Shown here piece by piece: positions 33,692 through 46,700 of a stretch of 64,000 nucleotides of DNA; within the stretch, counting starts at the first letter, position 1, and every line of letters begins with the position of its first letter. The notes under the pieces are model-generated. The model made no database searches, was not told the origin of the DNA, and saw only the letters and a list, made by a program, of their open reading frames with translations. Made by a program: the position numbers and the translations under genes. The stretch covers positions 1,054,001-1,118,000 of the forward strand of contig JAMSLZ010000008.1 of the NCBI GenBank assembly GCA_026027325.1, written 5' to 3'. This DNA comes from Actinomucor elegans. Lineage: Eukaryota > Mucoromycota > Mucoromycetes > Mucorales > Mucoraceae.

Positions 33692-35426
33692 TCAGTCTTC
33701 TTCAGATGATGAACTACTAGTATCTTCTACTCTTGATCTATGTCCTTTTTGATTATAGTGAGAGGTAGTAATATTAAATGTAGTTTTTACGTCTCTAGTC
33801 AACTAGAAGAGTGTTAACACAGTATATATAAAATATTTATATATATATATATAAATATATAAATGTAATAAATAGGTACCTTTTTTATGTAACCTGCTTC
33901 CAGCAGTTCATTATAGATTGTTATGCTTTCTTGTACACCGCGGTCGGACATCATCATCTTGTTACGCACCTTGCTTACTAGTGCTTTTACTTTATTGTAC
34001 ATGTGTGACGAAAAATGGTTGAACTGGTGATACATTTCGCCCTTTCTACAGCATTCACTGCCAAGATAGAAACGAGTCTTTTGGACACCTAAAGACAGTT
34101 CAATCTCTATACTGGCAGGTTTGTTCGCTCTGCACGCTTCACACTTGATAGCAGTGTCATAGATAACATTTTTTGATTGATGCCATACTGGATACTTGTC
34201 CAGTGCTTCCTAGTGTAATTGTTTGAATCATGTGCTGCGAAAACTTGTTTCAAAAGTACCTTGAATGAGGACAGCCACATATCACTTGTTACCATAGAAT
34301 CTTTGTAGCTTTGTACTCTTCTTGTAACCGCCGATTTGGCCATACTATAACGCGTATCGGAAGCTATGCTCAATTTGAGTATAATACACGCTTATTTTTT
34401 GCTTGTTAAATACTTACATATATCAAATACTGGATTCAATACTAACTGCACCAAGTATTCAATATATATTTCAAGCTGTCTTTTGAATGATAACACTCTT
34501 CCTAGGCTGAACTCCGCTATCAAGCCAATACAGTCAGTCGATCTTGTCATTTGATCTTATATTTGGTACTTGCCTGGCATTTTTACTTCGGACTTTTTGG
34601 CCGTTGTTTTCTCACCATCAATCATATCATCGTCCACTACAAAGTCCTCTTCTGCACTGCTGCTATCATTATCTTCTGCTTCACTGTCACTGGTGGTATC
34701 AAGGTTAGCTGAATAAGATTCAATAGGACCTTTTTCTCCTTGATCATATTGAGCCAGCTTTGATTTTCGGTCTATTTTTTTTAATAGTATGAATTATCTA
34801 ATTTGACAAAAAAAACTTGAATTATTACCTTTCAACTTTTGAAGCGCTTCAGCATAGCGTGATACTTGTTTACCGCGTGTTCTACCTTGCAATATATCTA
34901 TTAAAAGTTTTTAAGTGTTTGTTTTATCCTTGCATTATTCAATACTGACCAGCTTTGTCAAGAAAGTTCAAATCATCTCTGATATCACATTGTTCTTTTT
35001 TGTTTCAATTAGTATTTCATTGTTCTCTAGTGCATAAAGTAAATATTTACCTACTGTTGACTGTTTCAAGTTCTCATCATCATCATCATCATCGCTGCTT
35101 ACAATGATACGCTTCTTTATTCGTTTTCTTTTAGGGCTTTGCTTATGCACTAATTCGTTCTCGCTTTCGTCTTCTACGTCTATTTCAATTCTCGGCCTTT
35201 TTAATCTATTTAGCAAAGAAGGGTCAACTATAAAGTTGTCTAGCTGTTTTGTGAGAACATACTCTTGTTCTTTATTGTCATTAGCATTTTCAATGAAAGG
35301 CATTTCTAAGTTATTTGAATTGGGACATTTCGTTTCTTTTTCGCAAGGCTGAGCATCAGCTTGATCTTGGGCTTTGAAATAGCTAAATAATGTTTGCTGC
35401 TTTTTGGTAATAGTTCGTTTTGACAT
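33692..35426 (-). CDS. DUF4211-like nuclear protein with N-terminal PIP box
   Basis: The start chosen is the ATG at 35426 (MSKRTITKKQQTLFSYFK), which puts QQTLFSYF at residues 10-17; this fits the PCNA-binding pattern Q-x2-L-x2-Y/F-F. The upstream in-frame Met would only add a hydrophobic leader. Next come acidic and basic blocks (KRKRIKKR, then SDDDDDDE) that look like a nuclear localisation signal, then EEDFVVDDDM, typical of the entry to fungal DUF4211 domains. The domain has KWLSSF-like helices and a C-x2-C ... CC pair (CEAC, then SECCRKG) that might bind zinc. It ends SSSSSEED. At least six short introns are inferred from frame (one near 33803-33879 is AT-microsatellite-like). Function is unknown; PCNA-linked chromatin work is inference. 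Confidence 0.65.
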
Positions 35427-36284
35427 GCCGTGTTCTGATTGTATAAAAGGAAAGATGTATAAAACTACGCGCAAGTCCGAGATTTTTCATGTTTAGGGGC
35501 TTTGCTATCGTGTGTATCAGGCCTAATTGTCAATTATCTTGGCGGAAATACTCTTTTTTGTATCATATTGACACTCTTTTTTTTTATTATTGATGTATAG
35601 TTATAAGTTATAGCTCATTAGAAAAGATGCATGTTATACTGTAGTTTATCCAAAAATGAAAGAACTACCTTGGTTTGGTGTTGATCTACAAGTGATTGAA
35701 TGAAAAAGAGTCATGACTGCCGCCCATTATCATTTGATCTCCGTTATGATATCCGTCTGTCACCGTATATAAGTCGAATCAGCTGGTAATCTCGTGTTGT
35801 AATTCTGTAAACTGGGTTATAGAAAGAATGTGTTTTGTTCTATAATATTCCCAAAAACTCATAAGTTTATCATGATCCTTGTTAACCTAAGTACGCGTTT
35901 CTAGAACTACGGCTATTATCATTACAATCTCCGGTTCGTATGAAACTGCAATTATTCACCTGAGTACTTATCTCTTTTTTTTTGCATTGATAGTAGTGAA
36001 GTTGGCTTAATATACAAGTGCCTGTATGTATTGTCCAAAAAGTATTCACTTTTCTTAACTTTATGATTTCAAGACCTTTTTTTAATATCCAATAACCAAT
36101 GAAACCAGTTGAATCTTTTCCAGGTTTCTTTGATGCTTGATACTAAAAAGTCTTACTAACGCATAGATGTTGATATAAAATTAATAATATCTATTTCACT
36201 TTTGCTCAAGAAGGCTAGAATCACTAATCAATGTTGATGTCCTTCATAAAGAAGATGCGTTTATCATGCAAACAAGTTTATTAT
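35427..36284. other. intergenic region upstream of the DUF4211-like gene
   Basis: About 860 bp without a supported gene. It holds the promoter of the DUF4211-like gene and the 3' end of the oxysterol-binding-protein gene. Nothing else was recognised. Confidence 0.45.
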
Positions 36285-37620
36285 CTAAGCTTCTTTAAAC
36301 ATCCAACCGCCTTCACCCATAGTATCTATAAACTTGGAATCTGCCTTTTGAATGATTTTTTCACGCAAATCACCGTAAATAGCTTCACCTTCAACTGAAG
36401 TGAAATGACGAGGAACCCACTTTTCATTAGCTACTTCACGTTCTTTACGAAGAGCACGTTGTTGATTCTCAATAATGGATTTTTCAGTTGAAGCAGTTGC
36501 ATAATCACCAGCCTTTAATGCCTCAGATACTTTTTGCCAGATACGACGAGATTCTAATTCATCTTGTTCTTCTACAGGTTTGACAAAAGGCTTGGGCTTT
36601 TCAAGACTTGTCAAATCAAGGAAGTCGGTTGTCTTTTTGTTTTTGGTGATGGTAGATTTACCAGTCCATTGGCCTTCAATGACGGTAGGAGTGGACAAGG
36701 ATTCATGAGAGATAGAGGCCTTGAAATGATGAACCTCACCAGAAATCCAGCCCTTGGTGGTGTATTCAATAGAAGCAGAATAACCACTGGTGGAATGAAC
36801 AAATGAGGTACCATAGAGTTCAACATAAGGAGCTATATACACACACATACACATACACATACAAATGAAAAAAATGAGATCTCTTATGGCTGCACTCTAT
36901 CATCATGTACTTTACCAGCATACCAAATACCATTGACAGAAACAGATGGTAATGTGAACAAATAAGTTTCGTCACGCTGAGTGAGCTTGAGTGTACAATA
37001 ACCAATTTGATCTACCAACATCTGTGTACCTGAAAAGCGAGTCTTTTGACCGTCATGACCATTGACGATGACGCCAGCTTCTTTGTTTTCAATATAGAAG
37101 CCTGACACAGGAGGATGATGGGATACCTGTTCACAAACAATACGCGTCTTATCTTCCCAATTGCAAAGGAATTGCTCGCCGAGAATAGGGTTGAATGGCT
37201 TCTTTTCCCATTCTCCTTTAGGAACACGGCTAGAGAAAGATCCGTTCAAAGAAGAGATGAACCACTTCATAGCAGCGTAGAAACGCTCTTCAGCGTTATC
37301 TGATTTTCCTACTGCACACAACTAAAAAAAAAATCCAGAGATAAGCATACTTTGAAGCACAAACATTATAGAACTTACAAGGGCAGGCTGATCAGCCCAG
37401 AAGGAACTATTTTAGTTAAAAGTCGTTTTAGTGGCTCTGCTTTGGATACGCGCATGTTTTCTTACGAGTATTCCAACAAAGAGATGGGTGCCAACAAAAA
37501 GGAAGGGCATGTCAAACTGGAAAGATCGCCAGTGAAAGAAGCTAAAGTCTTCAAGAATGACGAAAAGCTTCCCTGTTGATCGGCAGGAATACTTTCAAGG
37601 GTATTATCTGATGAAGTCAT
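36285..37620 (-). CDS. short oxysterol-binding protein (OSH4/KES1 type)
   Basis: A cytosolic lipid-transfer protein that exchanges sterol for PI4P between membranes. Starting at 37620 (MTSSDNTLESIP), the protein has the lid helix, FWADQPALL, the core KPFNPILGEQF, the signature EQVSHHPPVSGFYIE, GIWYAAPYVELYG and a C-terminal part with KWVPRHF. The double His of SHHPP contacts the PI4P head group. Introns (near 37403-37466, 37323-37377 and 36835-36913) were set by frame; the third contains a CACATA repeat. At about 395 residues with no PH, ankyrin or FFAT motif, it belongs with the short ORPs. It is followed downstream by the DUF4211-like gene on the same strand. Confidence 0.93.
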
Positions 37621-38520
37621 TAAGATGGAGTAAAAGGTAATAGGAGCAAAACAGAAAAGAAAAAATTGTTCAAACTTATTTGCCCCTCCTTTTTATTGCT
37701 TCAATTTTGATTCGTTCACTTGTGATAGATGAACCGTCTTGAATTCAAAACCCAGGTTGTGTGGCACACGTTATCCTACCCTCTATCACCTATAGCTCAA
37801 GCCATTTAACCTGAAATAGTAGAACCTGAAAGCGCTGAAAATTTTCTTCTGGTGCTGTATTTTAATTTGTGTATTTTAATTGGCCGTCGGTGGTTTTGCG
37901 AGAAGTGAAGTTTGAAATCTCCAAAAATCAAGGAATTACTTTAACATATCTTTTACATAAGAAAAAATGTCAAAGTTCGTACAATGTGTGTTAATATGAA
38001 TTGTGTAGGATTTAGCTTTCCATGGACTTATGTAAGCATCATATACTTTTCCTTTTAATAAAAAGAATTTATCTGGTAAAATCATGAATTTTTGTGCGTT
38101 TTGCTATGCAACCATTGTAGTGGACATAACTACTTTACATAGAATAGTAATAGAAGTGTACCTGAATAGTTAACTTGTGTAATCGTGACTAGTTATATTT
38201 ACTCTATGTAATCACTATCCAGCTCATTAGTAACAGAAGACTGGCAGTGGAAGAATAAATCTCTCTTTTGTTTTCTGTCTCGTTAATTAAACACGTACCC
38301 AACTAATTACGAACATCTCAGGAAACATCTCGACCATAACTCAAGTATGTTATAAGTAATAAAATCCAAAAGAAATACAACCGCTTGCCCTATAATACCC
38401 TTAACTTATAATATCGAAAGGCTGTAGCTTTAAAATGTGATGTTCACTGTTTTTTTTTAAAAAATTTGGGTCAAAGGATATATACCAAATTTTTCAGAGA
38501 TTGTCTTATTTTTTAGTACC

Positions 38521-38760
38521 TCTATATATTCTCGGCCGATTTCAGTTCAATCTTGCAAACTTGCATTTGATAACCAGCACATGCTCAAAACAAACTATTG
38601 AATCTATTAAGCCTACTTTTTTTACTCTGAATTGTAGTAACAAGTATATTATATATAAATAATGTTTGAAAGTAAAATTCATACATTTCTTGTGAATTAG
38701 ATTTATAGATCTCTCGATTGATCTCAGTTAGATGTTGAATGTAATAAATTTCCCACACTT
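38521..38760 (+). repeat. two partial copies of the dispersed repeat
   Basis: The first copy holds TCTCGGCCGATTTCAG and GCATTTGATAAC, then CACATGCTCA and TGAATCTATTAA. The second holds ATAGATCTCTCGATTGATCT and AGTTAGATGTTG. Their order matches the copies near 14240 and 58350. They are decayed and non-coding. Confidence 0.45.
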
Positions 38761-39094
38761 GCAATGAATTGTCACATATATTAAGGTGTTTCTTAACTTG
38801 GGTAGGTGTCATCAATATATGTTACATTTATCAGGAAAAACTGTATATTAGATTTATTTCTTTATATGATATTAGTGACTCAACTAGATAATATGAAACT
38901 ATATTTACTCTAATAGTGTGTAAAATTGTAGATCTTTAGTTATCTGAAAGAAAATGCTTATATGAAACCTGGTATATACATTTAAGTTTATTCATAAGAT
39001 AAAGATGACATCTAACAGAGTGTCGCATTCCTACTGAAGCTTCTAACACAATTAAGGCCAGACATAAAATACACGGTTGGCCTACAAGAAACAA

Positions 39095-39146
39095 GTCCGG
39101 TTAAAGTGGCGGCTATTAAAATAATTTCGGATCACATTAACCGGAC
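39095..39146. repeat. imperfect inverted repeat around CCGGTTAA
   Basis: GTCCGGTTAAAGTG at 39095-39108 pairs with CACATTAACCGGAC at 39133-39146, with one mismatch in 14 and a 24-nt loop. It could be the remnant ends of a small transposon or a factor-binding palindrome. Confidence 0.55.
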
Positions 39147-39884
39147 AATCGGAGTTTCATTATTAAAATTCAGCTATGAATAATTTTTTGCGGATGCCAA
39201 AAAATGATAATGTGGGGTTTTGCTCTTTATGTTTACCTTGTACGAAAAATAAATGAAAGGATAAACACGTATATAAACAATAATGATACTAGACTGAAAG
39301 ATATATCAATTGAATATATAGAACAAAAGTGTAATAAAAATTAGGTGTAAGCTTCAAAAGACAGTGAAGGATGTATATCAGAAAACTTGATAAAAGTGTG
39401 TAAAAAAAAGATATCAAAAAATCTTAATGTAAGAAAAGTCTCTTTTTTTTATTCTTCCTTAAACTATCAACCTTTTATATCTTTTCTATTGATTTACTGT
39501 TGATACTCTTCTTTAACCTTGATCCATCGGACTTTTGTAGGGAAAGGGCCCAGAGCGGGAAAGTCCAAACTAAACATAACTAAAAAAATTGCTATGTCAA
39601 AATTGACCCCTATTCTCACCCCGAACACAGACCATCCGATTGGTTAAAGAGAGCTCGACCTATATACTCCGAACAAAAATGCTGATTGGCTAAACTTGTT
39701 TCCATTGTATCTTGGGAACCAAGCGTCACCAGAACTCCAAACAAAAACGACACAACTTCTTTTACACTTGCCTACGCGTTCAACACCTTTCCTTGCTACT
39801 TTACATAACAACAACCCCTTCAAAACTGCTTCTGAACGAGCGAGAACAGCGTAACAGAAATTTCAACACATAACAAAAACAAGT

Positions 39885-39957
39885 AGCACCATGGCGCAGC
39901 AGGAAGCGCGCAGGGCTCATAACCCTGAGGTCGTCTGATCGAAACGGACTGGTGCTA
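39885..39957 (+). tRNA. initiator tRNA-Met (CAT anticodon)
   Basis: A 73-nt cloverleaf with no intron. The 7-bp acceptor stem AGCACCA/TGGTGCT has discriminator A. The D arm is GCGC/GCGC. The anticodon arm CAGGG-CTCATAA-CCCTG has the three consecutive G:C pairs that mark initiators. The T arm loop is ATCGAAA in place of the usual TTCRANN, and the first pair is A1:T72, both eukaryotic initiator features. The sequence closely follows the yeast initiator as I recall it. It starts translation in the cytosol. It stands alone in a 4.6-kb stretch without protein genes and is followed by a T6 run. Confidence 0.97.
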
Positions 39958-39961
39958 TTTC

Positions 39962-39967
39962 TTTTTT
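39962..39967 (+). terminator. RNA polymerase III terminator (T6)
   Basis: Six T begin five bases after the tRNA 3' end, the usual Pol III stop signal. Confidence 0.85.
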
Positions 39968-42198
39968 ATATTTTTGTTGTCGAGTTTATAAAGTATTGAA
40001 TTATTAACCACTTAACAACCGTTCTAGTTTCGTTTATATTTTGCTCTTGAGACGCATTGCTGCCGATTATTTTTGTAGATTTAAGTAAATAATTCACTAA
40101 AGGAACATGATTAATAAAACTTCTATATGCACACTTATACTTGAGTTATCGCTATTTGTTTCTTAAAAGCATCAATATTATTGCCTCCTACTCTATCGAC
40201 ACGTAGTTGGATATAGGGCTCTAGTTGTTTATTTCATTAATACTATAGTTTTCTGTTTTGTGTATAATATATAACTCTATAGACAAACTATCACACCGCT
40301 ATAATAATAAACCGCTCGTACAACTGAGAGATATTTATAATAAAGCCATTTATACTATATATATTCTTTTTAAAAGCTTAGCTTTATAAGAATCATCCTC
40401 GATTTGAGCAAAAATAAAATTTAACATTTTCGTTCCGTCGTACTCTCAATCAACTTTCTGGACCTTAGTAGATACAATTGCTTATTCTGAGAATAAATCA
40501 CTAATCTGATGCCATATTATTAGACCAAAGTCGAACCAACGCTCGGGGATTGAAACTAACGGTTTTGAGAGGTAATTAATATACAATCTTTAAAATGAGT
40601 GTGTATCTGGACGATACTATGCGATGTTAAGATACAAAGCACTACACATATTTAAGGTCTCAGCTCATTTAATCCGGCATTCAATAATAACACAATATTT
40701 AATAGATTTCAAGCTGTTCAATATAGGGATCTTGGTCTTTTCTTTTACATCAATAAACAAACCGCACGTTCAGCGTGATCGAATTGTTATAATCTCTTTT
40801 GTAGTAGAAATAATTTTATATTCCATATAACTCTCAAAAACATCTATTTTTGCCATTTATTATTGACATATATATTATACCAGTATACCAGTCGTACTAT
40901 TGTGAAAAAATGTTATATTTTATTAAGATGCTTATTTTAAGCTTGGATCATTAACAACATAAGTTAATAACTCAGGATCAGATGAGAAATCTAGGGATCA
41001 TCAGATTGAGATATCGAAAAGCATGTAGTTTACAATGTATCTCTGAAATGTAATATACCCATTGGCTTGAATAATAACTTTAATATGCTCTATGCTTCAT
41101 TCTGGAAATGCATTAGTCATTAGATCCGACATTAAAGATCAGTCAAGAAAGAATGTAGAGCCATTTGAAATAGGATAATTTTATTGTAAAATCACTGCAG
41201 CATACTCAGATACTTAGATAGCAATCTATTACTATATCTAGTATTTGCTTACTGACTGAAGCATTTGAGTACTTCCATAAGCATTCAGCAAAAAGACTAA
41301 TAAAAATGAATATACTTTTTTTTTCCCTCGTTCTAAACCATTTAATAACTTTCAGATATGTATTATACCTTTTTTCATTTGAAATGGACAAATAATGATG
41401 GAGATTTCGTTCAATTTTCAAATTTCAGTTTTAATTTAGATCTAAAAAAGAAAATCGGACCAACCTAGTTATCAATTCTACAAGCATTTTTATAATATTT
41501 TTTACTCATGAAAGACTTGACTGATTATTATAACACAAAGACGGCGATATGGGAAATCTTCAGTTACCACTGGCAATTTCACAAAAGCAGAGAACGAACT
41601 GAGAACTGTAATTTGTTTTAAATACTATAATTCTTTTAATGAGGTCTTGTTAGATATATATGATGTGCTTGAAGTACCATATTACATATACAATATTTTT
41701 TTCTTTCTGCTTAGCGTTTTCTCATTAAAGCAGTATATATGATCAATCTAGCCAAGACATTGATCTGGTGAACCTAATATAGTTGGGACTGATATATATA
41801 TGAAACTTGGGATTATAACAAATTATGCCCTTACTATACTTTTTCTTCTTCTTGCAAACCTAAGCATATAGATTTAATGCAGGGCTTATCTGATTTTCTA
41901 CTAAATTCATGCAGAATATTATGTTCCACAGTGGGTTTTCTCGGTTTAGAGTTTTAAACCAGCCTCTCACGACAAATGGCCATATATAACTGAATTAAGG
42001 ATGATCAAAGAACATTTTGCGATTGTAAATCACTCAAGAAATCCTTCGCTAAGCTCAGTTTTGCTTATGTAATATGATGTAATTCGTATTCCAAACGCTT
42101 TTCTTAAGGTTTTAAAAGTCACGATAACAGAAAATAAAGAATCCGTTGGAAGCGTTTCATTTCTTTTTCTTTACTCTTTTTTTTTCCTAACAATATCT
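39968..42198. other. 2.2 kb gene-poor region
   Basis: Between the tRNA and the SYLF-SH3 gene no ORF shows a domain or plausible exons. The ORFs 40624-40830 (plus) and 41206-41421 (minus) are unremarkable AT-rich frames. The SYLF gene promoter must lie at the right end; it has a T-rich leader just before its ATG. Confidence 0.45.
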
Positions 42199-43764
42199 AT
42201 GGCCATAACGATAAATTCCCCAGTTCCTTCAAGCTTAGCTTGTAAGTGGCATCCTAGACAATATTGTCAAGCAGCTAACCCGAAATTCGTGTCCCGTTTT
42301 TAGCCGAGTGTCGCAAGGCAGCTCGTATTCTGAATAGTTTTACAGGTAATAAAATCTAAAGCAAGAGTCCTCGAGAAAACGATATATTAAACTGTCATAT
42401 AAGATAACGGGAAAGGTGTTGATTTTATGATACCGCCACATATTCTTAGTAATGCGAAAGGCTTGGCAATTTTTACTGTATTAAAAGCGGGTTTTCTGTT
42501 CTCGGGCCGTGCAGGTTCTGGTCTTGTGGTAGCCAGGTATGAAACTATTATCTTGCATACGTTGATAAAATCTAATTCTCTTTCAAAAAAGATTGGCTGA
42601 TGGAAGTGAGTATAATAATACTAAAGCGCTGGATTGTATGCTAATATAATAAATAGCTTGGTCTGCACCATCAGCAATTATGACAGGTGGTATGGGTTTC
42701 GGTGGTCAGGTGGGTGCCGAGCTTACAGATTTCATCATGGTATTGAATACTGCAGCCGCTGTAAAGACTTTTACACATCATGGCTCTATTACTCTTGGTG
42801 GAAACATATCTGGTAAGCAAAAATAAAAGTAGTATGCGTTGTTGGAGCGTCTATTCACCATAGCACTAGTTGCTGCTGGTCCTATCGGAAGAAATGCAGA
42901 GGCATCTGGAACCGCTTCTTTGAAGAATGTCTCTGCAGTGTATTCGTATAGTAAAACTCGAGGTCTTTTTGCAGGTGTATCTTTAGAGGGCTCTGTTATC
43001 ATAGACCGCTTTGATGCCAACAAAAAGATGTATGGTCGCAAGGTATCTGCACGTGATCTACTGAATGGAGCGATCCCTCCCCCTCCGGGCGCAGAAGCTC
43101 TTTATCAAGCATTGGAAGCTAAAACTCAGCGCCAATCCTATAGTGGATTTGGACATATGGATAATTATGGTGATAGTTATAGGTATGACCGTAATCAAGA
43201 CGGCGATTATGACCCTTATAATCGTTATGACGATACGCCCAACAGTCGAAGATCAGATTATGATTATACAGATTCGCCTGCATCTCGAAGCATGTCTTTC
43301 AGTCGCGCAGCTGTACGAAATATGGCCAAAACTGGAGGTATGGGAATTGGGGGTGGAGGATTAAGCCCAAATATCAGAAGTGCAGCAGGAAGTAGAACTA
43401 CAGGAAGTAGCGTCTCTTCGAGGAGGAACGATCACTCGATAGAATACGATTCTCCAAGACAAATCACTGCTTCGCATTCGTCCAACTATGAAAGTAACAG
43501 CCAGGCTCTGGTACTGACAAATGCCAACAATGATCTTCGTGCCCGTGCGCTATTTAACTTTACCGGCGAACAGGATGGTGATTTGCCGTTCCACAAGGGA
43601 GATATAATTACGATTGTTAAGAAATCAGATACTCAGAACGATTGGTGGACAGGTAAAATAGGTAGTCGACAGGGTATTGTAAGTACATATATTCTTTGCA
43701 ATTAACCGTAAAGCTAATAATATGTCTATTATAGTTTCCTGCGAATTTTGTTGAGCAACTGTAA
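42199..43764 (+). CDS. SYLF and SH3 domain protein (Ysc84/Lsb3, SH3YL1 family)
   Basis: An actin-patch and endocytosis protein: the SYLF domain binds phosphoinositides and actin, and the SH3 domain binds proline motifs in Las17/WASP-type partners. Short exons encode MAITINSPVPSSLASECRKA, then GLAIFTVLKAGFLFSGRAGS, SAIMTGGMGFGGQVGAELTD, ITLGGNISVAAGPIGRNAEA and GLFAGVSLEGSVIIDR, which together are the complete SYLF domain. A linker rich in Asp, Tyr, Ser and Arg (about residues 215-340) follows. The SH3 domain is ARALFNFTGEQDGDLPFHKG, then DWWTGKIGSRQGIFPANFVE, with ALYDF-, WW- and PxNY-equivalent positions present. The last intron near 43679-43733 splits GI and FPANF. Length is about 400 residues, usual for fungi. 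Confidence 0.93.
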
Positions 43765-46700
43765 GAAGCAAGAATGCGCTGATTTGCAGCATAACACTGT
43801 ACAGTACTACTTATTACTCTATGTATTATAATATTTTCTTTCTATAAATAAATCATTGTATCCTTTTCTGATAGATGAATGACATATATATATAACATAA
43901 TAATAAATGAGGCCTGGTAAATGCTTTTGTTGAGATAAGAAAGTCTTTATGATAAAAAAATAGATATGTTTTTATATCCATTAGTCTTGTATTAAGGCTT
44001 ATCATGCATACTTCTAGTTTACACTATTAAATAGCACTCCTTGCACCTTGATAGCACCTTTTAGTGTTAAAATAATAATATATTATCGATTCCCTATTTT
44101 ACATATGTGATCATTGGCCATGCATTAGAGTTAAGGGCTTATGATTCATAATATGTTGATTAAATGGTCGATATTTATCAAACATATATGTTAAAAGGTC
44201 TATGATTCATCATATATACTACATTATAAATTACCGTAAAAAATTAATTATATTCGATAATATCAGAGAAGGTATGCCTTGTCTGATCCATAGCACCTGA
44301 TAAAGTGCTTTTTATAGAGACTACGATTGTTTCCTGTTAAATATAGTTCCTTATACTGAAAAGGAAGCATTTTAAAACCATTGGACTAACTAAGGCTATA
44401 AATTGATTATAATAAATTGAATATATTTTAGCCGATGTTGCAACTTATTGTGAGCATGGACATTTAATCTAATGTGGCATTGGCTGAAATCGAGTAAGAT
44501 CACTAGTGTTGACCAGCCTTATATTGATTTTTATAGCTGTGATTTATGGCTAGTGTAACCTTTCTTGGATCTATTTAATCCAATAGAGGCCATTTGACCT
44601 TTTGAAAATGCCAAAATACTGGACTATGATACCGGAATTCAATGTAGAGGAAGTGCCATTTGCTCTTGGATGACTGGCCTTGAGTACTGATTTCAGTTAA
44701 TAAGGAAATTCAACTAGTGATATCCTCCTTTTTCCTTCGAAAGCTGCTGCTACTAGTCTATCATGATTATTTTTTAAAAGTCAATAGTGCAGCTATATAG
44801 TTAAATCAAGAAAGCTTGAAATTTTAGCAAGGTGAAAGGAAAAGAAGTTTAATAAAGATCATAATTTAACAGTTACGAACATAACGTGTTTAATTAATGT
44901 CATCTTTGTTTGGATAGTCCGAATTGAGTAAGCATGGTCTTTTTTAAGGTGTTAGTGTCAGAATTTAAAAACTTGATATTTTTGGTAGAGTTTTCAAGTG
45001 CATGACTAGTATATGCTGTAATTTTGAATCTATGTAACGTGGATTAAATAACACCTCAATTCGTATCATAATATCACCCAAATGACTCAATAGCAATGTA
45101 TGGCAAGCTTCTGATATTGCTCCCAATACCATCAAAAAGAATAGCATAGTTTTTTTTTCTTGAACTACATAAAAAATATTGGTTGCTACTTTTTTATCCT
45201 TTCCCTCGCACTCAAGATCAGTTATTTTAGTTATCTTCGTTACCAACCTACTTGTAATATGAACAAAATTTATCAAATAAAAGACATGAGACTCATAATA
45301 TTACTAAAGCATTTGAATAGTTGTACCATATGTTCAGCCTATACAGTCATTTCATCATTGACTGGTATCTTTGTAATTCTCATTGTAATAGCTGTAAAGT
45401 GAATCGTTTGTTTCAAAAAATCCAGAAACTAAGAGAGTTACAAATTTAGAAATTTATTGATCGTACCACCAATACCCACTCATTGGAAATTAAAAATCCG
45501 AACGTTGAAGAAAATAGAAGTCGTAAGGTTCGATTGTGTCAAACTATCTGTAGGTAATTTATGAAGATGTTCTTTTAATGTAGTATGGGCTTATTAGAGC
45601 ACCCCCAGCAGTTATATTGAAATCCTTTTTTCGCGCATTTAATGTTAAAATTATAAAAGTTCGCAAAAAATCGTCTGCAGTAATTACATTAGCCGTAACA
45701 TTAAAATAATTTTCTTTTTAGTTTTTTGAGCCTCTTTTTTTTTCTGGCACTTGTGTTATAAAAAAATAAAAATAAAATTATAGTATAAATGCAATTAAAG
45801 TCCTCCTTGTAGCCAGCTTTGGTAGAAAAGATGCGTTAATAACTAATTGATTTTAAAAGATTTGGATATAATATCAAGCTCCTTCTCTCTATATATGCTA
45901 TCGGGTATATAATTGATGATAGTGTACCGCTGTTCCACGCAGTACATTTTTAATTAATTCAGACATAGGCAGTCGATTTTTACACTAAATGCAATGTAAA
46001 AGCTAATGTGACCACTGTGGATTCTCTTTGGCTGCTTTATTAAAAAGCAAGCACCATATAGTAAGTAGTATATAACGATGAAACACATTTATAAACTTTT
46101 TGACAAACAAGAACATATGAATAATTCTTAATAGCGCGGTAAGGATCAGAACTCTATACAGCGTATTGATTTGGTTGTTTTTTTTTTGGGATTTTCCCTG
46201 GCACAGAGGTGCCGAAACATACCCAAGCTCTTAGTTGGCTATAATTCCGTTACGACTGAAAATTAATTATTATATATGCAACTTGAGGTGTTTTTACATT
46301 GGGATATCTTAGTGTTCCTATCCCAAGGAATTAACAAAGATGAATATAACAGCATCTTGAACCCGCGCCCGATCTTGGTTTAAATGATAATTATTATAGA
46401 CAGTAGCAGCTTTCAATGGGATAAGCAATCCAAGAAACGAAGTAACACATTGTACAATCTTATCAGATGAAGAGAAACACCCACCAGAAAGTAGCTTAAT
46501 GTATCACCTGATCATCATTGTATCCGATATTAGTTGAACTCACACGCAATTATGACTCTTCCCGGCATTCGAATCATAATAGGATTATAGTTCACTGGCA
46601 CTTGCGCATAATCTTTATAATGGTAACCAATAGTGCTATTAGCGTAGAATCTTGACTAATAATCACTGGGCAACTATTATATATACCGAATGCTCCAAAC

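Larger units (their letters stand above)
37621..39884. other. 2.3 kb gene-poor region before the initiator tRNA
   Basis: No protein gene is supported. It contains dispersed-repeat copies (38521-38760), an imperfect hairpin (39095-39146) and, near 39630-39690, two ATTGG (reverse CCAAT) boxes in a CT-rich stretch. The last 100 bp leads into the tRNA gene. Confidence 0.45.

Noticed and set aside
44965..45402. Overlapping opposed ORFs with hydrophobic stretches, considered as a membrane protein or transposon piece
   Set aside because: They overlap antisense, have no splice logic or family motif, and lie in AT-rich DNA where such ORFs are expected.
45630..45720. TAATGTTA/TAACATTA pair as transposon ends
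   Set aside because: Only 8 bp in AT-rich DNA, with no duplication beside it; too weak to call.
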